From assembly GCA_019119615.1 (NCBI GenBank), contig DWWQ01000035.1, positions 1-64,000 of the forward strand: DNA of 64,000 nt, given 5' to 3'. The stretch's first letter is position 1. Each line of letters opens with the position of its first letter. Below, piece after piece: positions 56,204 through 64,000 of the stretch. This stretch comes from Candidatus Alistipes stercoravium. GTDB taxonomy: Bacteria; Bacteroidota; Bacteroidia; Bacteroidales; Rikenellaceae. The translations under genes were made by a program, and so were the position numbers. Under the pieces are notes generated by a model. The model ran no database searches, was not told the DNA's origin, and saw only the letters and a program-made list of their open reading frames with translations.

Positions 56204-58144
56204 TCAGTGCTTTTTCGGCGTATTGCCCTTTGCGCGCTGCATGGCCTCCTGCTGCCGCATGAGTTCCTCGTAGCGCTGCTGGAACTTCGACTTCTTGCCC
56301 TTGGACTTCTTCGCCGCGTTGGCCTGCATGATCGCCTGGATCTTCGAGTCGTCCACCATGCGGCGGATCACGAGCGTCTGGCCGATCGTCAGCAGGTTCG
56401 AGAGCAGGTAGTAGTAGCACAAACCGCTGGCGTAGCTGTTGAACCACAGCAGAAGCAGCACGGGCATCATGTAGACCATCATGAACTTCATGCCGGGAAC
56501 CTGCTGCTGCGTCGAAGCCGTCTGCTGGTAGTTGTAATACGAGTAGAAGAACATCGAGGCCGCCATCAGCAGGGCAAAGAGGCTGATGTGATCCCCGTAG
56601 AAGGGAATCGAGAAGGGCAGGTTCAGGATGCTGTCGTACGACGAGAGGTCATCGGCCCACAGGAACGACTGACCGCGCAGCTCGATCGAGGCGGGGAAGA
56701 AGCGGAAGACGGCAATCAGGATCGGCATCTGGATCAGCAGCGGAATACATCCGCCCATGGGATTGATACCGGCCTTCTTGTAGAGCTCCATCGTGGCCTG
56801 CTGGCGCTTCATGGCATCCTCCTGCTTGGGGTACTTCTTCGCCAACTCATCGACCTGCGGCTTGATCAGGCGCATCTTGGCCATCGAGACATAGCTCTTG
56901 TAGGTCATGGGCGAAATAATCAGGCGGATCAGCACGGCAAGGATCAGGATGACGATACCGAAGCTCGGGATGTAGTTCCGCAGGAAATCGAAGACCGGAA
57001 TGACGAACCAGCGGTTCACCCAGCCGAAAATACCCCAGCCGAGCGGGATCAGACGCTCCATGCGCAGATCGTCGTCTTCGGCAAGGCTCACCTTCTTGAG
57101 GATCGAATACTCGTTCGGGCCGAAATAGAAGGCGAAGTCATAACTCTGGGTCGAGGCGTCGTAGGGAACGGTCATCCGGGCCGTGAAATCCTTGACATAG
57201 CCCGAACCGGGATGCGCCGTCGTGAAACCGAGGTCGGCATAGGAAATATTGTGCTGCGGGGCGATGAAGACCGAGGAGAAGTAGTGCTGTCTGAAGGCCA
57301 CCCAGTCGAGCGACGAGGTGATCTGCTTCGACTTCGACTCCTCGCTCATGCCCAACTCCTCGATGGACCGCTCCCCGGGGAAGCGGTAGGCCACCGTCGT
57401 GTACATGTTCTCGTTCTTGAAACCCTTTTCGTTCTGGTAGGAGGTGTTCGACCACTCGATGCCGATCTGTGTCTGGTTGGCCATCTCGCCCGCCATGTTC
57501 ACCAGGCGGACGTCGAAATCCACGAGGTAGTCGCGTTCGGGAGCCGTCGTGTTGTGGATCGTATAACGGTACTCGAGGCTTGCATCTCCGGAAACGGGCA
57601 GGCGCATGACCACAATGCGGCTGCCATCGGCCGCCGTCTCGACGGGAGCCGTCTCGAAGACGTAGTCGAGTGTATTGACATCGATGTTGTTGAGCCCGTT
57701 TTTCACATAGAAGGTCAGACCGAAGCGGGCCGTGGCCGGGTCCATCATCTCGACGGGATGCCGCTCCTCACCACGGGGTGCATAACGGTTATAATCCTTG
57801 AGCGACGCACCGACGATCTGACCGCCGCGCGTCGAAAACCGGAGCGACAGAACGTCGTTCTCCACGGTGAACTCCTCGGCCACAGCCTCCCGGGCCGCTA
57901 CGAGATCGGCTCCCATTGCGGCGACCTGCTGCTCACGGCGGGCCGCCACGGCAACCGAATCCGTCGGCGCGAATGCCACGGAGTCGGGATCCACGACGGG
58001 CTGTGCGGCGGCCAGCGAATCCTGATAGGACTGCCAGGCGGCCATCTCCTGCTGGTATTTCTCCTGTTCCTTCGTATTGAGGTAGGCGAAGCCCAAAAAG
58101 AGCACGGCGACTACGACAATACCTATGATCGATTTTTTATCCAT
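56204..58144 (-). CDS. yidC: Membrane protein insertase YidC
   Basis: 646 residues. N-terminal anchor helix (IIGIVVVAVLFLGFAYL), then a large periplasmic beta domain about 50-360, and the YidC core of five membrane helices about 385-610 (IVILILAVLIRLIISPMTYKSYVSMAKMR; GGCIPLLIQMPILIAVFRFFP; LLLWFNSYASGLCYYYLLSNLL), ending in a basic tail. It inserts membrane proteins with and after SecYEG. It follows pyrG by 38 bp in the DUF349-pyrG-yidC operon. Confidence 0.97.
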   Translation of the reverse strand: MDKKSIIGIVVVAVLFLGFAYLNTKEQEKYQQEMAAWQSYQDSLAAAQPVVDPDSVAFAPTDSVAVAARREQQVAAMGADLVAAREAVAEEFTVENDVLSLRFSTRGGQIVGASLKDYNRYAPRGEERHPVEMMDPATARFGLTFYVKNGLNNIDVNTLDYVFETAPVETAADGSRIVVMRLPVSGDASLEYRYTIHNTTAPERDYLVDFDVRLVNMAGEMANQTQIGIEWSNTSYQNEKGFKNENMYTTVAYRFPGERSIEELGMSEESKSKQITSSLDWVAFRQHYFSSVFIAPQHNISYADLGFTTAHPGSGYVKDFTARMTVPYDASTQSYDFAFYFGPNEYSILKKVSLAEDDDLRMERLIPLGWGIFGWVNRWFVIPVFDFLRNYIPSFGIVILILAVLIRLIISPMTYKSYVSMAKMRLIKPQVDELAKKYPKQEDAMKRQQATMELYKKAGINPMGGCIPLLIQMPILIAVFRFFPASIELRGQSFLWADDLSSYDSILNLPFSIPFYGDHISLFALLMAASMFFYSYYNYQQTASTQQQVPGMKFMMVYMMPVLLLLWFNSYASGLCYYYLLSNLLTIGQTLVIRRMVDDSKIQAIMQANAAKKSKGKKSKFQQRYEELMRQQEAMQRAKGNTPKKH

Positions 58145-58182
58145 CTATTCTGTGTTTCGTCTCTTTTCTATCTGCTGGATGA

Positions 58183-59802
<1,620 letters not shown>

Positions 59803-59848
59803 TTGCTTTATATATTGTTCTGTTTTCCGTTTGTTCAATCCTTGCGCA

Positions 59849-61990
59849 TCAGGCCTTCTCCTGATCCGGCGCCAACTCCGCCTCGGCCTGCTGGCGGTCG
59901 ATGAGCTTCACCTTCTCGATCGTTGCGGCCATCTCCTCGCGGGCCCGGTCGATCTTCGAACGGACCTCGGCCACGAGCGCCTCGGCGTTCTTCGACTTGG
60001 CGAAGAAACCGATATTATTCTCCAGCAGGGCGATCTCCTGCTCAAGCTGGCGCACCTTGTTGTAAAGCCGGTCGCGCTCCGTGCGCAGACGCCGGTCGCC
60101 CGAAGCCCGCAGCGTGGAGACCTTCTCCCGGAAGCGGTTCATCGAACGGTCGCGCTCCGATCCGCGCAGCGTCGCAAAGAGCGCATCGACGGCCGCCTTG
60201 TAACGCTTCTGAATCGCCTCCTTCTGCTTGATGGGCACGAAACCGATCTCGCCCCAGCGGCGCTGGAAATCCTTGATGACCTCGTAGCCTCCCGCACGCA
60301 CGTCGGCCGCAGCCATCTCGTCGAGCAGGGCCAGCTTCCGCTGCAGATTCTCCTCATGCTCGGAATCCACGCCGGCAAAATGGCTGCTCTTACGCTCGAA
60401 GAAGCGGTCGCAGGCGGCGCGGAAACGTTTCCATACGGCATCCGAATGGCGGCGCGATACGGCTCCGATCTGCTTCCAGCGGGCCTGGAGCGCGATCAGC
60501 TCGTCGGTGGCCTTCTTCCACTCCTCGCTGTTCGAGAGCGCCTCGGCCGCCTCGCACAGCTCGGTCTTGAGCTGCAGGTTGTGTTCCATCTCGGCCTTCA
60601 CGCCCGCATAGAACTGGCGCTTGGCCTCGAAGAAACGGTCGCAGGCGGCACGGAAACGTTCGTAGATACGGTTATTGTCCTTCTTCGGAGCGAATCCGAT
60701 CGTCTTCCACGTCTTCTGGATCTCGAGCAGCTTCTCGCTCGCCCGGTTCCACTCCTTGCGCGTGGTGAAAGGCTGTGCGGCCAGCTCCTCGGTCGTCTCG
60801 CAAAGGCCCGTCTTGAGCTCCAGGTTGCGGACCTGCTCGGCCTTCAACGCCTCGAAGTACTCCTGGTGCTGCTTGTTGATCCGGCTCGAAGCCGCCTTGA
60901 AACGCTCCCAGAGCACCTCCTTGTATTCATTGGCCACGGGGCCCGTCTCACGCCACTCGTCGTGGAGCTTCTGCAGCTTGTGGAACGCCTCCACCACCGA
61001 AGGCTCCAGCACCAGCGCCTCGGCCTGCTCGCAGAGCGCGACCTTCGTCTCATAGTTCTTCTTCAGGTCGAGATCCCGGAGCTCCTTGTTGATCTTGATG
61101 AAATTATAGAAATTCTCGACATGCAGGTTATAGGTCTCCCACAGATCCTTGACCTGCGCCTGGGGAACGGGGCCCGTCTCCTTCCAGCGCTGCTGCAGTT
61201 CGCGGAACTTCGTGAAGGTATGGTTCAGCGTCTCGTCGGAATTGACCAGCTCCTTGAGCTCCTCGATAATCCCCAGCTTCGTGGCGAGGTTACGCTCCTT
61301 CTCGGCCTCGAGACCGGCGATGAACTCGTCGCGGCGGCGGCGATACTCCTTGAAAAGATCCTTGAGACGCACCTCGGCATCATCGACCGACGGGGTGAAA
61401 TCCTCCTCGGCACCCCCCTCCTCGATGAAACGGCGGCGGGCGCTCTCCACCTCGGCACGCCGCAGACGGTAGAAGGCGATCTTCAGCGCCTCGACATCGC
61501 GGCGCAGCGACTGGATCGGCTGCTCCTCGAGCATGCGGGCAAAGAGTGCAAGCAGCTCCTCCTTGTTCCTGCCGGCGAACTTGTCCTCATCCGAGGGACC
61601 TTCAGCAGCCTGGTGTTCGGCAGCCTCCTCCTCATCGGTGGCGTCGCCCAGTTCCAAACCGGCGCTCTGTGCTGCCAAAGCCGCATCCTCTTCCGAGAAA
61701 TCAACCTGCGCATCCTCCGGAACCTCCTCATCGGAATCGGAGACAACCGGTTCGGCAACTGCCCGGATACGGGCCCGGCGGGGACGGGCCGCAGGAGTCG
61801 CATCAACGACGGGAGCAGGGGTTTCCGTCTCGGCGGCAGTCGCAACGGCAGCCTCGGCGGAGGGTTCCGCCGTAACGGACGATTCGGGAGCTGCGGCACT
61901 CTCGGGAGCCGCGGGAACGACTTTCACATCTTCAGCAACGGGGCTGACATGCTCTTCGGAAGCAGAGAGGTTCGGTTTTTCAGTAGCCAT
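59849..61990 (-). CDS. DUF349-repeat protein
   Basis: 713 residues. An acidic, proline/alanine-rich N-terminal region (about 1-110) is followed by a long helical part built of repeated DUF349 units (DLWETYNLHVENFYNFIKIN, VLWERFKAASSRINKQHQEY, RIYERFRAACDRFFEAKRQF, VWKRFRAACDRFFERKSSH) and a coiled-coil end. DUF349 proteins are widespread in Bacteroidota; function not established. No signal peptide, so cytoplasmic. It is the first gene of the operon with pyrG and yidC and has a -7 element at 62047-62040. Confidence 0.9.
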   Translation of the reverse strand: MATEKPNLSASEEHVSPVAEDVKVVPAAPESAAAPESSVTAEPSAEAAVATAAETETPAPVVDATPAARPRRARIRAVAEPVVSDSDEEVPEDAQVDFSEEDAALAAQSAGLELGDATDEEEAAEHQAAEGPSDEDKFAGRNKEELLALFARMLEEQPIQSLRRDVEALKIAFYRLRRAEVESARRRFIEEGGAEEDFTPSVDDAEVRLKDLFKEYRRRRDEFIAGLEAEKERNLATKLGIIEELKELVNSDETLNHTFTKFRELQQRWKETGPVPQAQVKDLWETYNLHVENFYNFIKINKELRDLDLKKNYETKVALCEQAEALVLEPSVVEAFHKLQKLHDEWRETGPVANEYKEVLWERFKAASSRINKQHQEYFEALKAEQVRNLELKTGLCETTEELAAQPFTTRKEWNRASEKLLEIQKTWKTIGFAPKKDNNRIYERFRAACDRFFEAKRQFYAGVKAEMEHNLQLKTELCEAAEALSNSEEWKKATDELIALQARWKQIGAVSRRHSDAVWKRFRAACDRFFERKSSHFAGVDSEHEENLQRKLALLDEMAAADVRAGGYEVIKDFQRRWGEIGFVPIKQKEAIQKRYKAAVDALFATLRGSERDRSMNRFREKVSTLRASGDRRLRTERDRLYNKVRQLEQEIALLENNIGFFAKSKNAEALVAEVRSKIDRAREEMAATIEKVKLIDRQQAEAELAPDQEKA

Positions 61991-62039
61991 TTCAGTAGTA
62001 ATTTCGGGTCCGCCGCAAAGCGGAGGTACATAAATCTCG

Positions 62040-62047
62040 CAAATATA
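62040..62047 (-). promoter_or_regulatory. -7 element of the DUF349-pyrG-yidC operon
   Basis: TATATTTG on the minus strand, about 50 nt before the ATG. Confidence 0.6.
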
Positions 62048-62153
62048 CTTATTTTTCCCGGGACGCCGAAGGTTTTAGCGGGAATTTTCGTATCTTCGCA
62101 AAAAGATAATCCGGCCGTCGCCGCCCATGAGACCGCCGATCCGAAACCGAGAC

Positions 62154-62834
62154 ATGACCTATCGCATTCTGCTTGTGGACGACGAGGTGGACATCCTCGA
62201 GTTCATCCGTTACAACCTCGTCCGGGAAGGGTACGAGGTCTATACGGCCCAAGACGGCGCCGAGGCGCTCGAAACGGCCGCACAATGCCGTCCGCACCTG
62301 ATCCTGCTGGACATGATGATGCCCCGCATGGACGGGATCGAAACCTGCCGCGCCATACGCCGCAACCCCGAACTGCGCCATACGATCATCGTCTTCCTCT
62401 CGGCCCTCGGAGAAGAAGAGCAGCAGCTGGCAGGATTCGACGTCGGCGCAGACGACTACCTGACCAAACCCATCAAGATGAAGCTGCTCATCAGCCGGCT
62501 CCAGGCAATCCTCAAACGGATCGACAACGCAACGGCGGAATCTCCGGCGGAAACGGGCGGCCAAAGCGGCATCACCGTGGACGGAGAACGCCATACGGTC
62601 CGCTGCAACGGGAAGGAAATATCGCTCCCCCGCAAGGAGTTCGCCCTGCTGGAACTGCTCGTGCAGTCGCCCGGGAAACTCATCTCCCGCGAAGAGATCT
62701 ATGCCCGGATCTGGGGTACGGGCGTCGTCGTCGGAGACCGCACGATCGACGTCCACATCCGAAAACTGAGGCAGAAGATCGGCGAGCAGCGCATCGTTAC
62801 GGTCAAGGGCGTCGGCTACAAATACGAACCGTAA
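62154..62834 (+). CDS. OmpR/PhoB-family response regulator without an adjacent kinase
   Basis: 226 residues from MTYRILLVDDE. Receiver domain about 1-120 with the acidic pair VDDE, phospho-acceptor Asp in LILLDMMMPRMDG and the Lys in DYLTKPIKMK. DNA-binding winged helix about 130-226, with LPRKEFALLELLVQSPGKLISREEIYARIWG and DVHIRKLRQKIGEQRIVTVKGVGYKYEP. It activates or represses genes when phosphorylated. No histidine kinase gene adjoins; the next gene is crcB. An in-frame ATG at 62127 would add nine residues. Confidence 0.9.
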   Translation: MTYRILLVDDEVDILEFIRYNLVREGYEVYTAQDGAEALETAAQCRPHLILLDMMMPRMDGIETCRAIRRNPELRHTIIVFLSALGEEEQQLAGFDVGADDYLTKPIKMKLLISRLQAILKRIDNATAESPAETGGQSGITVDGERHTVRCNGKEISLPRKEFALLELLVQSPGKLISREEIYARIWGTGVVVGDRTIDVHIRKLRQKIGEQRIVTVKGVGYKYEP

Positions 62835-62931
62835 TCCCCGCACGGAGCAAAACTACCCCACACGACAAATTTCACGAAAAATTGGGCACGAATCATAACA
62901 ATCCGTAATCATTTTTTTCTTTAAATTTGCA

Positions 62932-62939
62932 TATTGTTT
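62932..62939 (+). promoter_or_regulatory. -7 element of crcB
   Basis: TAAATTTG, 22 nt before the ATG at 62962. The intervening sequence shows no fluoride-riboswitch pattern. Confidence 0.55.
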
Positions 62940-62961
62940 GAAATATACATATATTTAACTT

Positions 62962-63333
62962 ATGATTCGTGAACTTATCGCGGTCGGAATCGGAGGGGCC
63001 GCAGGAAGCATCGCCCGATACGCCCTCTCCTATGGGCTGTTGAGCGGTTGTACGCTCTTCGGATTCCCCGCAGGAACGTTCGCTGTCAATGCCGCGGGAT
63101 CGCTGCTGATCGGCGTGCTGCTCGAAGGGCTCTCCTCCTCGGCGACCGCCTGTTTGCTCGTCGTCGGATTCTGCGGAGGGTTCACGACCTTCTCGACCTT
63201 CTCGGCCGATGCCGTGAGGTTGCTGCGGGCCGGAGATTACGGACCGGCGGCAGCCTACATGATTTTGAGCGTTGCGGTATGCCTCGCCTTTACGGCCGCA
63301 GGAATGTGGATCGGAAGCCACCTGAAGGCATAA
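62962..63333 (+). CDS. crcB: Fluoride ion channel CrcB (Fluc)
   Basis: 123 residues, four membrane helices. Family signatures: GGAAGSIARYALSY, FPAGTFAVNAAGSLLIGVL (with the pore Asn) and the double-Phe segment GFCGGFTTFSTFSAD that lines the fluoride pore. As a dual-topology dimer it exports fluoride. It stands between the response regulator and ackA without an obvious cotranscription partner. Confidence 0.95.
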   Translation: MIRELIAVGIGGAAGSIARYALSYGLLSGCTLFGFPAGTFAVNAAGSLLIGVLLEGLSSSATACLLVVGFCGGFTTFSTFSADAVRLLRAGDYGPAAAYMILSVAVCLAFTAAGMWIGSHLKA

Positions 63334-63415
63334 CGGAGCACATGAGTCCCACCCGTCGGGAACAAGTCGCAGGACAGAAACGGAAAAATTAGGAAACTTA
63401 AAAATAGAGAAAATT

Positions 63416-64000
63416 ATGGTTATTCTGGTATTGAACTGCGGATCGTCGTCGATCAAGTATCAGGTCATCGACATGGAGGCCGCATCGAGCAAACTGCTCG
63501 CAAAGGGAATCGTGGAACGCATCGGACTCGCCGAAGGCGATCTGGTACACAAACCCGTAGGCAAGGAGCCCTTCGAACTGCACCAGCCCATTCCCGACCA
63601 TACGACGGGTATCCGGCTCGTGCTCGACGCACTGACCGACCCGAAGCACGGCGTGATCCGCTCGCTCGACGAGGTGAAGGCCGTCGGACACCGCGTGGCA
63701 CACGGCGGCGAATTCTTCCCCACAAGCTGCATCGTTACCGAGGAGGTCAAGGAGAAGATCCGCTCGCTGTTCGAGATCGCACCGCTGCATAACCCTGCCA
63801 ACCTCGAGGGCGTGCTCTCGATCGAAAAGGTCCTTCCGGGCGTGCCGCAGGTTACGGTCTTCGACACCTCGTTCCACCAGACCATCCCCGCCGTGAACTA
63901 CCTCTACGCCCTGCCCTACGCCTACTACGAAAAGTACCGCGTGCGCAAATACGGATTCCACGGAACGAGCCACCGCTATGTGGCCCGCGTCGGCGCCCAA
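63416..64000 (+). CDS. ackA: Acetate kinase, 5' part, runs off the window
   Basis: The first 195 codons are present. MVILVLNCGSSSIKYQV is the phosphate-binding N-terminus; GHRVAHGGEFF and PAVTVFDTSFHQ-type segments (VTVFDTSFHQTIPAVNYLYALPY) carry the conserved substrate and catalytic residues, and RKYGFHGTSHRYVA the second signature. It interconverts acetyl phosphate and acetate with ADP/ATP in fermentation. The gene is truncated only by the window end. The pta gene is not upstream here. Confidence 0.95.
   Translation, partial: MVILVLNCGSSSIKYQVIDMEAASSKLLAKGIVERIGLAEGDLVHKPVGKEPFELHQPIPDHTTGIRLVLDALTDPKHGVIRSLDEVKAVGHRVAHGGEFFPTSCIVTEEVKEKIRSLFEIAPLHNPANLEGVLSIEKVLPGVPQVTVFDTSFHQTIPAVNYLYALPYAYYEKYRVRKYGFHGTSHRYVARVGAQ

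Noticed and set aside
62835..62961. Fluoride riboswitch upstream of crcB
   Set aside because: The 127-bp gap is AT-rich and lacks the conserved aptamer blocks; only an ordinary -7 element is visible.

Overview
The window is a gene-dense, GC-rich chromosomal segment of a Bacteroidota bacterium, most likely Alistipes or another member of the Rikenellaceae. The evidence is: promoters with the Bacteroidota -7 element TAnnTTTG just upstream of most transcription units (often with TTTG about 19 bp further up); Bacteroidota-restricted families (DUF1573, DUF4199, DUF4293, DUF4294, DUF5689, DUF349, a long NusB, a HYC_CC_PP-like protein); SusC-type TonB receptors with an N-terminal carboxypeptidase-like domain; and GC-rich codon use. 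The genus is inference. No prophage, insertion sequence or CRISPR array is visible; this is mostly core chromosome with a few accessory loci.

Layout. 1-2.7 kb: a TetR regulator with a G9 tract in its coding sequence, then a secreted decarboxylase/cupin protein and a flavodoxin. 2.7-5.1 kb: an operon for a BaiN-like flavoprotein, a methyltransferase-like protein and a cobalamin adenosyltransferase. 5.2-7.7 kb: a small membrane protein, nusB, a DUF1573 lipoprotein and yajC. 7.7-11.3 kb: anaerobic ribonucleotide reductase nrdDG behind a cobalamin riboswitch, with a TSCPD protein diverging from it. 11.4-16 kb: tRNA-Gln(TTG), a hotdog thioesterase, a DUF4294 protein, a beta-barrel protein and a large glycoside hydrolase. 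16-22 kb: ffh, era, a TPR protein and an MFS carrier. 22-28.6 kb: a glycosyltransferase, an acyl-ACP thioesterase, membrane proteins, a small HTH regulator and a large M16 protease.

28.9-38 kb, minus strand, is the most interesting region: a five-gene operon with a large BACON/DUF5689 surface lipoprotein, a DRGH-type DNA/RNA nuclease, an endonuclease/exonuclease/phosphatase-fold protein, a TonB-dependent receptor and a second DUF5689 lipoprotein. I read it as a SusC-type uptake locus for extracellular nucleic acid, with DUF5689 lipoproteins where a SusD would normally be. That function is inferred from gene content.

38-47.5 kb: a tsaC operon, mltG, the small SRP RNA, a monooxygenase, an MFS exporter, a lipoprotein, a metallo-beta-lactamase-fold hydrolase, and an ECF sigma factor fused to a membrane domain behind a strongly structured mRNA leader. 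47.6-51.3 kb: a metal-handling operon (Cys/His-rich exported protein, Fur-family regulator, TonB receptor with a Cys motif, HMA-domain protein). 51.4-64 kb: recQ, a 3'-5' exonuclease, an RlmI-like methyltransferase, an esterase, the DUF349-pyrG-yidC operon, a response regulator without a kinase, crcB, and the 5' part of ackA, which runs off the right edge.

The two SRP components (ffh protein and SRP RNA) and two other membrane-biogenesis genes (yajC, yidC) lie in separate transcription units. Convergent gene pairs are usually separated by one near-perfect palindromic terminator that can serve both strands.
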